A stretch of DNA of 64,000 nt, from contig NZ_JAPEHW010000002.1 in NCBI RefSeq assembly GCF_028875915.1, positions 1-64,000 of the forward strand, read 5' to 3'. A program made the position numbers and the translations under genes. Source of the stretch: Pseudoalteromonas sp. G4. GTDB taxonomy: Bacteria; Pseudomonadota; Gammaproteobacteria; Enterobacterales; Alteromonadaceae. Below, in pieces: positions 7,138-17,059 of the stretch. Position 1 is the stretch's first letter. Each line of letters begins with the position of its first letter. Under the pieces are notes generated by a model. It had not been told where the DNA came from and did not search any database. It worked only from the letters and a program-made list of their open reading frames with translations.

Positions 7138-8739
7138 TTAGCGCTCTGCAATCACATAACCAAAGCTATTTAATGTTGCGTTATCGAAATGATTTGCCTT
7201 AAGTACCTTGCCTGTCAGTGTAAGCGGTTGACTTTCAGCACTTAAATTAAAGTAGCAACAAAGTGTCTTACCGTTATAACTACGCTCAAAAGCAAGAATA
7301 GATTCATCGCTTTGCGTAAAGGTAATATCACCATAGAGCAATACGTCAACCTCTTTACGCCAAGCTAAAAACTGCTGACAATGAATAAGCGGAGAGTTGT
7401 TATCAGCCAACTGTTTATTTATTGCAATGGCTTTATGCGCTTCAACAACAGGTAACCATGTTTCACTCTGTGAAAATCCGCCAAACGCACTTTCATTTTC
7501 CCAAGGCAGTGGAGTACGACAGCCATCACGACCTTTAAAGTTTGGCCAGAAGGTAATACCGTAAGGGTCTTGTAATTGCTCAAAACTAATTTCAGCTTCA
7601 CCTAAACCAAGCTCTTCACCTTGATACATACACACACTGCCACGAAGTGTTGCAAGCAGCGCATGTAGCATTTTAACTTGCTCTGTGTTTACAACACCGT
7701 CCTTACTCCAGCGAGAGGCAACACGTTCAACATCGTGGTTGCTAAATGCCCAGCATGGCCAGCCTTCGGTCATTTGCGATTCAAGAGTCTCGACTGTATT
7801 TCGGATATAACTTGGACTGTAATCTTTGGTTAGCAACTCAAAGCTATAGCCCATATGCAATTTGTCACCACCTGATGTGTATTCGCTCATGGTTGCAAGC
7901 GAATCTTCAGAAGAAATTTCGCCCAAAGTCACAGCGCCAGGGTATTTATCCATTAGGCTGCGAATAGCTTGCATAAACGCTAAGTTTTCAGGCTGCGTAT
8001 TATTAAAATAGTGGTACTGGAAGGCATACGGATTATCTTCACTAAAACCACGGCCTTGCCTTAAATGCTTTGGTTTTGCTGGATTATCACGTAGTTCTTT
8101 GTCGTGGTAACAGAAGTTAATCGCATCTAAACGGAAGCCATCTACACCGCGCGCAAGCCAAAATTCAACATTATCTAAAACCGCTTTACGCACGTCTTCG
8201 TTATGGAAGTTTAAATCCGGTTGTTGCGTTAAAAAGTTATGTAAATAGTACTGGCAACGACGAGGTTCCCATTGCCATGCACAGCCACCGAAAATCGATA
8301 GCCAATTGTTTGGTGGCGAACCGTCTTCATTTGCATCGGCCCAAACATACCAATCTGCTTTATCATTGGTTTGATCTTCACGGCTTTCAATAAACCATGG
8401 ATGTTGATCAGAGGTATGACTTAATACCTGATCAATCACAATTTTAATGTCTCGCTGATGCGCTTGTTCAATTAGCTCATCAAAATCAGCAAGCGAGCCA
8501 AATAGGGGATCGATATCACGGTAGTCACTAATGTCGTAACCAAAGTCTTTCATCGGTGATTTAAAAAACGGCGATATCCAAACAGCATCTACACCGAGAG
8601 CCTTAATATAATCAAGTCGCTTTATAATTCCTTTTAAATCACCCACACCATTATTGGTAGTGTCTTGGAAACTGCGTGGATAGATTTGGTAAATTACCGC
8701 ACCTTTCCACCAATGTAATTGCGCTGTTAAATTCGACAT
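7138..8739 (-). CDS. Cytoplasmic alpha-glucosidase, GH13 (subfamily 23-like)
   Basis: A 533-residue enzyme that hydrolyses alpha-1,4 (possibly alpha-1,6) linked maltooligosaccharides to glucose. GH13 regions are clear: region I around IDQVLSHTS (residues 102-110), the nucleophile Asp205 in GFRLDAINF, the acid/base Glu274 in LGEIS, and the stabiliser Asp336 in FSNHDVER. Length and the opening WWKGAVIYQIYPRSFQD fit the oligosaccharide-specific alpha-glucosidases of this order. No signal peptide is present, so it acts on sugars already imported. It is transcribed divergently from the TonB receptor, and an operator-like repeat lies 122 bases before its start codon. Confidence 0.93.
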   Translation of the reverse strand: MSNLTAQLHWWKGAVIYQIYPRSFQDTTNNGVGDLKGIIKRLDYIKALGVDAVWISPFFKSPMKDFGYDISDYRDIDPLFGSLADFDELIEQAHQRDIKIVIDQVLSHTSDQHPWFIESREDQTNDKADWYVWADANEDGSPPNNWLSIFGGCAWQWEPRRCQYYLHNFLTQQPDLNFHNEDVRKAVLDNVEFWLARGVDGFRLDAINFCYHDKELRDNPAKPKHLRQGRGFSEDNPYAFQYHYFNNTQPENLAFMQAIRSLMDKYPGAVTLGEISSEDSLATMSEYTSGGDKLHMGYSFELLTKDYSPSYIRNTVETLESQMTEGWPCWAFSNHDVERVASRWSKDGVVNTEQVKMLHALLATLRGSVCMYQGEELGLGEAEISFEQLQDPYGITFWPNFKGRDGCRTPLPWENESAFGGFSQSETWLPVVEAHKAIAINKQLADNNSPLIHCQQFLAWRKEVDVLLYGDITFTQSDESILAFERSYNGKTLCCYFNLSAESQPLTLTGKVLKANHFDNATLNSFGYVIAER

Positions 8740-8861
8740 CGTGTTCTCGTTACTAATTGATGCTATTCGTTTTAATTTATTTAATCGTGTATTCGCAGCT
8801 GTTTATTCAAGCGAATAGCGTTCAGCTTACGTCATCTTTTAGTTGCGAGTAAAAAGCCTAC

Positions 8862-8874
8862 ATACGTATGCATT
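8862..8874 (+). promoter_or_regulatory. Putative LacI-family operator, alpha-glucosidase side
   Basis: ATACGTATGCATT contains the palindromic core ATACGTAT, and the flanks are partly symmetric. The same 13 bases recur at 9209. It lies 122 bases before the alpha-glucosidase start. The likely binder is the LacI-type protein encoded at 19489-20508, by locus membership only. Confidence 0.6.
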
Positions 8875-9208
8875 GAAAATAGTTTTATGTTGAATGTTAT
8901 TTTTAATTAGGCTGATTGGTCACACGACATTACCAATTGGTGCAAAGTTAACGATGCTCCTTTAGAATTAGGGTTGATATTGGTCTTACCAATTTATAAT
9001 TTAAAGTCATTTGCACTTTAAAGGTGCATAGAATGTTAAATTTTAAGGTGGTTGCACAGTTTTGGTTAAACTTTGTGATCAATTTATGTCATTTTGTTTA
9101 AGTTTTATTTTTCATGGGTTTCAAAAAATAAAATCCTATATATATCAATAAATAACAAATATTAAATGTAAAAAAATTGTAACTATTTGCGTCTTTGCAT
9201 AAATTTGA

Positions 9209-9221
9209 ATACGTATGCATT
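9209..9221 (+). promoter_or_regulatory. Putative LacI-family operator, TonB-receptor side
   Basis: Second exact copy of ATACGTATGCATT, 163 bases before the receptor start. It sits just after TTGCAT, which could be part of a -35 element. Two identical copies placed one per divergent promoter support a shared operator. Confidence 0.6.
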
Positions 9222-9384
9222 TTGTTGTGGTTGCTAAATTTATAGCGTTACTATCACCGTCGGCAACAAACGCGAACTCATTTGGTGCAACTGCTACAAA
9301 TATTGTGACTAAACGTAATGTTAATAGTGATGGTATTTCGCACCATGATTTGCACTAGTAATAGTCAAACGGGAACAGAAATTT

Positions 9385-12180
9385 ATGTCTATTTTTAAAC
9401 CAAGCATGCTTACTCTTGCGATGATCGCCGCGGGTGTTTCATCAGCAACTGTTTATGCAGCAGAGAACGCAAGTAACGACAAAGAACAAGAAAAAGAAGT
9501 TGAAGTTATTGAAGTTAAGGGCTTTCGTGCAAGTTTAGTGAAAGCGATTAACACCAAACGTTTTTCTCCAGAAGTTGTAGAATCAGTTTCTGCAGAAGAC
9601 ATTGGTAAATTACCAGATTCATCAATTGCTGAATCAATTGCACGTTTACCAGGCCTTGCTGCACAGCGCTTAGATGGTCGCGCAAGCCGAGTGACTATTC
9701 GTGGTTTTGGTGAAGATCATGTTGGTACAACATTCAATGGCCGTGAGCAAGTATCAATCACTGATAACCGTGGTGCAGAATTAGACTTATACCCGTCTGA
9801 AATTATGAGTGCGGTAAAAGTATATAAAACACCAAGTGCAGACTTAGAAGCGTCTGGTTTAGCGGGTGTTATTGACTTACAAACAATCAAACCACTTTCA
9901 ATGGATGAGCGTGTTGTTAAAGTTAACGCGATGTACGAACAAACTGGTTTTGATAAATTAAACCCAGATGCAGACGACAACGGTTTCCGTGGCACGCTTT
10001 CATATATTGACCAATTTGCAGATAACACCTTAGGTGTTGCAGTTGCATTTAATACAATGTCTTCTCCAAACCAAGAAAAGCGATGGAATTCATGGGGTTA
10101 CCCAGAATTTACTGGTGAAGATGGTCAAACATACTCTGTACTAGGTGGTGCAAAACCATTTGTACGTTCATCAACACTTGAGCGTGACTCAGTAATGGCG
10201 GTAATTGAATATGTACCAAGCGATAATATTCGCATGGTATTCGATACGCTATATGTTGATTTTGTTGATGAAAAAATTCTACGTGGTATCGAAATTCCAT
10301 TTGCTTGGGGTCAAGGCTCAATCAGCCCTGATACTGCTGTTGTTGACGCTGAAACAGGTTTTGTAACGTCAGCGATTACTGAAGGTCAACGCGTTGTTGT
10401 ACGTAACGACTACGAAGATCGTAGCGCAGAGCTAACGTCATTTGGCTTTAACGTTGAATATGATTTAAATGACTCATGGTCACTTGAATTTGATGCAAGC
10501 CATTCAAGCGTTGAGCGCCGTATTTGGAGTATGGAAAGTTATGCAGGTACCGGTCGTGGTGATTCGCGCGGTGTTGCAGATAACTTAGGTTATACATTAA
10601 ATGCAGGTAATGCGGGCGCAACATTTACGCACGGTCTGGATTACAGCGATTACAACCTTATTCAAATCGGTGGTCCACTTTCTTGGGGTTGGAGCTCAGC
10701 GCTTAACGAAAAATACGGTGTTGTAGGCACAGAATATGAAAACCAACTACAAGATGGTTTCTTAAATACACCAGAAGTTGACGATGAGTTAAACGCACTA
10801 AAACTTGCTGCGACTAAAGTTGTTGAGAATGACTATGTAAGTTCATTTGAATTTGGTCTTTCTTACAGCGATCGTGAAAAGACGAAGCGTTCTGAGGGTT
10901 ACTTCTTAACAGTTTCAAGTTTCTCGCTTGATAACCCAGGCATGATGATGGTGCCAGAAGAATACCGCCTAGGTACAGCAAACCTAGATTTCATCGGTAT
11001 GGGCGACATGATTGCATTTAATTCACGTGCCATGGTTGAAGACGGTTATTTTGACTTACTTGGTGAAAGCCTTACGGATCCGAGTCACGCAACTAAATCG
11101 TGGACGGTAAAAGAGCAGCTTACTAGCGCATTTGTTAAAGCTAATGTAGATGCTGAAGTTGCTGGCATGCCGTTAACTGGTAATGTAGGTGTGCGCTATG
11201 TGAATACTAAGCAAGAATCACAAGGCAGCGCATTTAATACGCAAGATGGCAAGGTTATTACGTCGCCTACGCACATTGAGCACGATTACTCACATGTGTT
11301 ACCAAGCCTGAACTTATCACTTGCGATTGATGAGCAACAGTCACTTCGCTTTGGTGCAGCTAAAACGATTTCACGTGCACGTATGGACGAAATGAACGCG
11401 TCTGTAAATGCAACGTACAATCAACAGCCAGATGTAAACGGCAGTAACTGGGTAGTTAGTGGTGGTAACCCGTCACTTGAACCGTACCAAGCAATTAACT
11501 TTGACTTAAGCTACGAAAACTACTTTAGCCCTGAAGGTTACTTCTCAGTTGCGCTATATCACAAAGACCTAAAAGATTGGATCTTCGACGGTAGCTACTA
11601 TATTGATATGACAGGTGTTGCAGACCCATCAACAGGTGCAATTCCAGCTAATCCAGACGGTACAGGTAACGGTAAAGTAAACGGTGGTGACGGCACAGTT
11701 AAGGGTGCTGAATTCTCAGTAACATTACCATTTAATTACTTTGCAGATGTACTTGATGGCTTTGGTGTTATTGCAAGTCACACTGTAAATAGTTCTGACA
11801 TGGTTGATCAAGATGGCAACGATTATGAAATTCCAGGTCTATCGAAGAGTATTCAAAACCTAACGTTCTACTATGAAAACTTTGGTTTCCAAGCGCGTGC
11901 TAGCATGCGTAAGCGTGATGACTTTAAAGGTGATGTATACGGCCGTGGTTTCGACTCACAACAAGTTGATATCCTTGGTGAAACAATTTGGGATGCGCAA
12001 ATTGGTTATGATTTCTCTGAAAGCGGCTTAAAGAGCTTAGAGGGCATGACAGTGACTTTCCAAGTGCAAAACATCACTGAAGAGCCATTTGTGTCATTAT
12101 CAGGTGACAATGCACTGCAAGTACGTGATTACCAAGACTACGGTCGCACATACTTGTTAGGTGTGAACTACCAGTTCTAA
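9385..12180 (+). CDS. TonB-dependent outer-membrane receptor for maltodextrins
   Basis: A 931-residue receptor. It has a signal peptide (residues 1-25, ending TVYA), a TonB-box-like segment VEVIEVKGF near residue 40, and a plug domain with DIGKLPDSSIAESIARLPG and the VTIRGFG strand. A long 22-strand barrel follows and ends in the outer-membrane signature with terminal Phe (LLGVNYQF). The pattern is that of the large receptor class common in Alteromonadales and Caulobacter for saccharides. Placement in a starch locus suggests it imports maltooligosaccharides across the outer membrane using TonB energy. Substrate is inferred from neighbours. A terminator follows, so it can be expressed far above the downstream enzymes. 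Confidence 0.9.
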   Translation: MSIFKPSMLTLAMIAAGVSSATVYAAENASNDKEQEKEVEVIEVKGFRASLVKAINTKRFSPEVVESVSAEDIGKLPDSSIAESIARLPGLAAQRLDGRASRVTIRGFGEDHVGTTFNGREQVSITDNRGAELDLYPSEIMSAVKVYKTPSADLEASGLAGVIDLQTIKPLSMDERVVKVNAMYEQTGFDKLNPDADDNGFRGTLSYIDQFADNTLGVAVAFNTMSSPNQEKRWNSWGYPEFTGEDGQTYSVLGGAKPFVRSSTLERDSVMAVIEYVPSDNIRMVFDTLYVDFVDEKILRGIEIPFAWGQGSISPDTAVVDAETGFVTSAITEGQRVVVRNDYEDRSAELTSFGFNVEYDLNDSWSLEFDASHSSVERRIWSMESYAGTGRGDSRGVADNLGYTLNAGNAGATFTHGLDYSDYNLIQIGGPLSWGWSSALNEKYGVVGTEYENQLQDGFLNTPEVDDELNALKLAATKVVENDYVSSFEFGLSYSDREKTKRSEGYFLTVSSFSLDNPGMMMVPEEYRLGTANLDFIGMGDMIAFNSRAMVEDGYFDLLGESLTDPSHATKSWTVKEQLTSAFVKANVDAEVAGMPLTGNVGVRYVNTKQESQGSAFNTQDGKVITSPTHIEHDYSHVLPSLNLSLAIDEQQSLRFGAAKTISRARMDEMNASVNATYNQQPDVNGSNWVVSGGNPSLEPYQAINFDLSYENYFSPEGYFSVALYHKDLKDWIFDGSYYIDMTGVADPSTGAIPANPDGTGNGKVNGGDGTVKGAEFSVTLPFNYFADVLDGFGVIASHTVNSSDMVDQDGNDYEIPGLSKSIQNLTFYYENFGFQARASMRKRDDFKGDVYGRGFDSQQVDILGETIWDAQIGYDFSESGLKSLEGMTVTFQVQNITEEPFVSLSGDNALQVRDYQDYGRTYLLGVNYQF

Positions 12181-12197
12181 TGGTTTGATAAAAATAA

Positions 12198-12226
12198 AAA
12201 AGCCCTGAAAAGGGCTTTGTTTTTAT
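12198..12226 (+). terminator. Terminator or attenuator after the TonB receptor
   Basis: AAAGCCCT and AGGGCTTT pair around GAAA, followed by GTTTTTA. It lies 12-46 bases before the halogenase-like start. With no separate promoter visible in so short a gap, partial read-through probably feeds the downstream genes. Confidence 0.8.
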
Positions 12227-12237
12227 GTGAGGTTGCT

Positions 12238-13734
12238 ATGACAAAACAAATCAAAAATGTGGTCATTGTTGGTGGGGGAACGGCAGGATGGCTTACTGCG
12301 AGCCTGTTAGCAAAGGTTCTCGGCAAGCAAATAAACATCTCACTTGTAGAATCTGAACAAATCGCCACCATTGGTGTGGGCGAAGCAACTATTCCGCCAA
12401 TTATTCCGTTTAATGCCGCAATTGGTGTTGACGAAAAAGACTTTATCAAAGCCACTAACGCTACCATTAAGTTGGGTATTCAGTTTGAAAACTGGGGGCA
12501 ACAAGACGAAAGCTATATGCATGCTTTTGGTGGTTTTGGTAAAGACTTTCCATTTTGTAATTTCTTAAATTACTGGCTAAAAGCAAAAAAACTAGGTGAT
12601 GACAGCTGTTTTTGGGATTACTCAATAAACTACCAAGCCGCAAAACGTAATCGCTTTAATAAATTAGCGGCTATCCCCAATACTCAATTACCCGGTATTA
12701 CTTACGCTTACCACTTTGATGCCAACCTGTATGCGAAGTTCTTACGAGGTCATGCAGAAAAGCTTGGCGTTAAGCGCATTGAAGGAACAGTAATTGAGGT
12801 TAAAACGGATGTCACAAACGGTTTTGTTACTGAGCTACTGCTAGATAATCAGCAACATATTAATGGCGATTTTTTTATCGATTGCTCAGGTTTACATGGT
12901 TTATTGCTAGACAAAACCTTGAATGTTGGCTTTGAAGATTGGAGCCATTGGTTGCCATGCGACAGTGCTCTGGCTGTGCCATGTGAACATGGTGAAAATG
13001 AAATAAAACCCTATACACGCTCAGTTGCCCACTCTGCTGGGTGGCAATGGCAAATTCCACTTACTAATCGCATTGGTAATGGCTTAGTCTATGCGAGTAA
13101 ACACCTTTCAGATGACAATGCCAAAGCGTTATTACTTAATAATTTGCCGGGTAAAGCACTTGCAGAGCCAAAGCTTATTCGCTTTCGCACAGGGCGCCGT
13201 TTAAAGCAATGGCATAAAAATGTGGTAGCGATAGGGCTTTCAAGCGGCTTTTTAGAGCCACTTGAATCTACTAGTATTCACCTCATCCAGACGGCAGCTA
13301 CTCGTTTACTGAAACATTTCCCGCTGATGGGCATAACTGATGAAGTGGTGACCGAATACAATCGTCAAAGCCAAATTGAATTTGAGCGCATTCGTGATTT
13401 TATTATTCTGCATTACAAATTAACGAAACGCGAAGACAGTGCATTTTGGCGCCAATGTAAACATATGGAAATTCCCCCAAGCCTTGCTCATAAAATGCAG
13501 TTGTTTATTGAAAATGCCTTGTTTTTTAGACAAGACGATGAGCTTTTTAGTGAAATTGCGTGGCAGCAAGTGATGCTAGGACAAGGTGCTACGCCAAAAC
13601 AATATCACCCATTGGCAGATAATCTGACCGATCAGCAATTAACCGAAATGCTGGCTAATTTAAAAGTATTGATGCGCCATACCAGCGAACAACTACCGTC
13701 CCATAACGAATTTTTAAAACGATTTGGTAATTAA
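12238..13734 (+). CDS. Tryptophan-halogenase-family flavoprotein
   Basis: A 498-residue protein of the flavin-dependent halogenase family (PF04820). The FAD motif GGGTAGW is at residues 12-18, GVGEATIP at 47-54, and the family WxWxIP motif appears as WQWQIP at 269-274. A lysine at 78 (ATIKLGIQFENW) may match the catalytic lysine of PrnA; the alignment is mine. Such genes are frequent beside saccharide TonB receptors in marine bacteria, and their substrate there is not known. ATG 12238 is preferred because GAGG lies 7-10 bases before it. The next gene starts directly after the stop codon. Halogenation of starch makes no obvious sense, so the true reaction is open. Confidence 0.85.
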   Translation: MTKQIKNVVIVGGGTAGWLTASLLAKVLGKQINISLVESEQIATIGVGEATIPPIIPFNAAIGVDEKDFIKATNATIKLGIQFENWGQQDESYMHAFGGFGKDFPFCNFLNYWLKAKKLGDDSCFWDYSINYQAAKRNRFNKLAAIPNTQLPGITYAYHFDANLYAKFLRGHAEKLGVKRIEGTVIEVKTDVTNGFVTELLLDNQQHINGDFFIDCSGLHGLLLDKTLNVGFEDWSHWLPCDSALAVPCEHGENEIKPYTRSVAHSAGWQWQIPLTNRIGNGLVYASKHLSDDNAKALLLNNLPGKALAEPKLIRFRTGRRLKQWHKNVVAIGLSSGFLEPLESTSIHLIQTAATRLLKHFPLMGITDEVVTEYNRQSQIEFERIRDFIILHYKLTKREDSAFWRQCKHMEIPPSLAHKMQLFIENALFFRQDDELFSEIAWQQVMLGQGATPKQYHPLADNLTDQQLTEMLANLKVLMRHTSEQLPSHNEFLKRFGN

Positions 13735-15537
13735 ATGAAAAAGAAGATGTATGCCTTGTTTGCACTTTTAATGGTGTCGCATAATGGCAGTGCCCAATCA
13801 AAACTAGTTGAAGAAAAAAACGCAGAGCAAAAGCCTGTGGTCTATCAGGTATTTACACGTTTGTTCGGTAATACAAATACCACCAATAAACCCTGGGGTA
13901 GTAAAGCAGAGAACGGTGTTGGTAAATTTGATGACTTTACACCAAAAGCACTTAATGAAATTAAAGGCATGGGCGTTAGCCACATTTGGTACACAGGTGT
14001 GCTGCATCATGCAATGGCTGACGATTACACTGAATTTGGCATTAGCTTAGACGACCCCGATGTGATTAAAGGTCGCGCGGGTTCTCCTTATGCCATTAAG
14101 GATTACTATTCAGTAAACCCAGATTTGGCAAATAACCCCGCGAAGCGAATCGAAGAATTTGAAGCACTTATTGAGCGCAGCCATGCAGCTGGCCTTAAAG
14201 TGATTATAGATATTGTGCCAAATCATGTTGCACGTCGCTACCAGTCTATTTCCAAACCTAAAGGTGTTATAGGTCTTGGAGAGAAAGACGATACCAGCGT
14301 GAGCTATTCTAAGTTTAATGATTTTTACTATATTCCTGGAAAAGCGTTTTCACTGCCTAAGTTCCCTGAAGAATATTCACCTTTAGGTGGTGATGCGCAC
14401 CCTTTAGTCGATGGCAAGTTCGACGAAAACCCTGCGAAATGGACAGGTAATGGCTCGCGCGAAGCAGAACCCGATTTTAATGATTGGTACGAAACCGTAA
14501 AAGTAAATTATGGCGTAAAACCCGATGGCAGCCACGATTTTGCAAAATTACCAAGTGAATATGCCGCTAAAAACTACCAGGATGTTGTGACGTTTTGGCA
14601 AGACAAAGAATTGCCAAGCAGTTGGCAAAAAATGCGCGATATCGCTTTTTATTGGTTAGATAAAGGCGTGGATGGCTTTCGCTATGATATGGCCGAAATG
14701 GTACCAGTAGAGTTTTGGAGCTATTTAAATGCGCATATTAAAACTAAAAACCCAGAGGCCACATTAATTGCTGAAGTATATAACCCTAAGCTTTATCGTG
14801 ATTATATTGAGTTAGGCAAAATGGATTACCTTTACGACAAAGTGGGTTTTTATGACACCTTAAAATGGATTATGCAGGGTAAACAGTCAGCTACCACATT
14901 AATACCTGTGCATAATGAAGTGAAAGACATTGCCCCGCATATGCTTAACTTTTTAGAAAACCATGACGAGCAGCGTATTGCCAGCCCTGATTTTGTTGGT
15001 GATATGAATAAAGGCAAACCGGCTATGGTGGTGTCACATTTAATCAGTACGTCACCTACGCTTATTTATTTTGGTCAAGAAGTGGGTGAGCCTGGTGCAG
15101 AAAACGCAGGGTTTGGCAGAGCAACACGCACCAGTATTTTTGATTATGTTGGGGTACCTGAGCATCAAAAATGGATGAATAATGGCAAATTTGATGGCGC
15201 GTTGTTATCAAAAACACAAAAAGAACTGCGCAGTTTTTATGTCTCACTATTAAACCTTGCAAAACAAGATGCCATCAAATGGGGTGAGCTTATAGATATC
15301 ACGCAACAATTAGGTGCTGTAAAAGACAAGGTTATTGGTTTTAAACGCCATACAAATAACCAAACCTTATTAGTGCTTGCAAATTTTGCAGATAAGCCTC
15401 AAACATTCTCGCTGCCATATCAAGTAAAGCAGCAAAATTTATTGAAGTTTGCAGGCGATAACCAAATTCAAATTAATAACAAAAACACGCAATTCACGCT
15501 CGCACCTCAAGGTGCAGTTGTAGTGGCTGTGGAGTAA
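13735..15537 (+). CDS. Exported alpha-amylase, GH13
   Basis: A 600-residue glycoside hydrolase with a signal peptide (residues 1-20, MKKKMYALF to NGSA). GH13 residues are all present: IDIVPNHV region I (158-165), nucleophile Asp318 in GFRYDMAEM, acid/base Glu347 in LIAEVYN, and Asp411 in FLENHDEQR. The C-terminal 80 residues form the usual beta domain. It should cut maltooligosaccharides in the periplasm or outside. The gene starts at the base after the halogenase stop, and the permease follows after four bases, so all are co-translated. Confidence 0.92.
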   Translation: MKKKMYALFALLMVSHNGSAQSKLVEEKNAEQKPVVYQVFTRLFGNTNTTNKPWGSKAENGVGKFDDFTPKALNEIKGMGVSHIWYTGVLHHAMADDYTEFGISLDDPDVIKGRAGSPYAIKDYYSVNPDLANNPAKRIEEFEALIERSHAAGLKVIIDIVPNHVARRYQSISKPKGVIGLGEKDDTSVSYSKFNDFYYIPGKAFSLPKFPEEYSPLGGDAHPLVDGKFDENPAKWTGNGSREAEPDFNDWYETVKVNYGVKPDGSHDFAKLPSEYAAKNYQDVVTFWQDKELPSSWQKMRDIAFYWLDKGVDGFRYDMAEMVPVEFWSYLNAHIKTKNPEATLIAEVYNPKLYRDYIELGKMDYLYDKVGFYDTLKWIMQGKQSATTLIPVHNEVKDIAPHMLNFLENHDEQRIASPDFVGDMNKGKPAMVVSHLISTSPTLIYFGQEVGEPGAENAGFGRATRTSIFDYVGVPEHQKWMNNGKFDGALLSKTQKELRSFYVSLLNLAKQDAIKWGELIDITQQLGAVKDKVIGFKRHTNNQTLLVLANFADKPQTFSLPYQVKQQNLLKFAGDNQIQINNKNTQFTLAPQGAVVVAVE

Positions 15538-15541
15538 CTTT

Positions 15542-17035
15542 ATGACAACAACCGTGCAAGACAAACCAACACTGTCGTTTTGGCAAATATGGAATATGTG
15601 TTTTGGCTTTATGGGCATTCAATTTGGCTTTGCTTTACAAAGTGCCAATGTGAGCCGCATTTTCCAAACCTTAGGTGCGAACATTGATGATATCCCTATT
15701 TTGTGGATTGCCGCGCCGCTGACAGGTTTAATCGTACAGCCGATTGTAGGTTATTTTAGCGATCGCACTTGGGGTAAGTTAGGCCGTCGCAGACCGTTTT
15801 TCCTCTATGGTGCATTACTAACCTCGATAGCACTTTGCATTATGCCAAACTCCCCAACCTTATGGATTGCTGCGGGTATGCTGTGGATTATGGACGCTGC
15901 TATCAATGTTACTATGGAGCCGTTTCGCGCCTTAGTGGGCGATAATTTACCAAAAAAACAGCGCGGTATGGGATATGCCATGCAAAGCTTTTTCATTGGT
16001 GTGGGTGCTGTTGTTGCATCTGCATTGCCTTGGATGATGACCAATTGGTTTGGCATTAGTAACACGGCAGACGCTGGGGTAATTCCTGAGTCAGTGACTT
16101 TCTCATTCTATTTTGGCGCTGTGGTATTACTAGTTGCGGTGCTTTGGACCATTGTTTCTACCAAAGAATATAGCCCCGAAGAGCTGGCGAAGTATGAAGA
16201 TCCAGAAGTAACGCTGGCTTACTCAAATCAAGGGCATGTGCCGTTTGCACGCATTGGTGCTGCGTTATTAGGCTTAGGTTTTGTCGTTTTAGCAGCTGTT
16301 TATGTGTTATCACTTGGTAAAGACATCGTTTTCTTAGGCGGCGCACTGAGCGTATTTGGTGGGCTATTTTTACTTTCAAACAACATGCAATCTAAAGGCA
16401 AGACAGATAACGGCTTTTACACAGTTATGTCTGACATGATGTGTATGCCAAAAACCATGAAACAATTGGCCGTTGTGCAGTTTTTTAGCTGGTTTGCGCT
16501 TTTTGCTATGTGGATTTATACCACACCTGCGGTAACTAGTTTTCATTTTGGTAGCAGCGATGTTGCGACGAAAGCGTATAACGACGGCGCTGATTGGGTA
16601 GGGGTTTTATTTGCTGCTTATAACGGCTTTTCGGTTATTGCTGCAGTTGTTATTCCACTAATGGTGAAAAAACTTGGCTTAAAAGTGAGCCATATGATCA
16701 ACTTATTGCTTGGCGCAGGCGGCATGCTGAGTTTTGCCTTTATCTCGAATAGCGAACATCTAATTTATGCCATGATAGCTATCGGCTTTGTTTGGGCATC
16801 TGTTTTATCGCTGCCATATGCCATGCTAAGTAATGCCTTGCCGAGCAATAAAATGGGCGTGTATATGGGGATTTTTAATTTTTTCATCGTTATTCCACAA
16901 ATGCTTGCGGCCACTATTTTAGGTTCGCTTGTACGTTATGTGTTTAATGGCGAGGCAATTTATGCCCTCACTCTCGGTGGTATTTCGTATTTGATTGCAG
17001 CAATTGCTGTAACGCGTGTGACCTATAACAAGTAA
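15542..17035 (+). CDS. SLC45-type MFS maltose/glucoside permease
   Basis: A 497-residue inner-membrane transporter with 12 predicted membrane segments. The signature between segments 2 and 3, GYFSDRTWGKLGRRRPFFLYG, and the opening WQIWNMCFGFMGIQFGFALQ are those of the glycoside:cation symporter branch (SLC45-like, often called MalT in related bacteria). It should carry maltose, glucose or short maltodextrins from periplasm to cytoplasm, where the alpha-glucosidase and glucokinase act. GGAG eight bases before the ATG supports the start. Confidence 0.9.
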   Translation: MTTTVQDKPTLSFWQIWNMCFGFMGIQFGFALQSANVSRIFQTLGANIDDIPILWIAAPLTGLIVQPIVGYFSDRTWGKLGRRRPFFLYGALLTSIALCIMPNSPTLWIAAGMLWIMDAAINVTMEPFRALVGDNLPKKQRGMGYAMQSFFIGVGAVVASALPWMMTNWFGISNTADAGVIPESVTFSFYFGAVVLLVAVLWTIVSTKEYSPEELAKYEDPEVTLAYSNQGHVPFARIGAALLGLGFVVLAAVYVLSLGKDIVFLGGALSVFGGLFLLSNNMQSKGKTDNGFYTVMSDMMCMPKTMKQLAVVQFFSWFALFAMWIYTTPAVTSFHFGSSDVATKAYNDGADWVGVLFAAYNGFSVIAAVVIPLMVKKLGLKVSHMINLLLGAGGMLSFAFISNSEHLIYAMIAIGFVWASVLSLPYAMLSNALPSNKMGVYMGIFNFFIVIPQMLAATILGSLVRYVFNGEAIYALTLGGISYLIAAIAVTRVTYNK

Positions 17036-17059
17036 ATGACAACAAGTGAAAAATTAACC

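Larger units (their letters stand above)
8740..9384. promoter_or_regulatory. Divergent control region between alpha-glucosidase and TonB receptor
   Basis: This 645-base, very AT-rich stretch has no credible coding frame. It separates two divergent genes and must hold both promoters. Two copies of ATACGTATGCATT lie at 8862 and 9209, one nearer each gene. No good match to the CRP consensus was found by eye. The 160 bases before the receptor probably form a long 5' leader, with a GGGAAC ribosome binding site 10 bases before its ATG. Confidence 0.7.
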
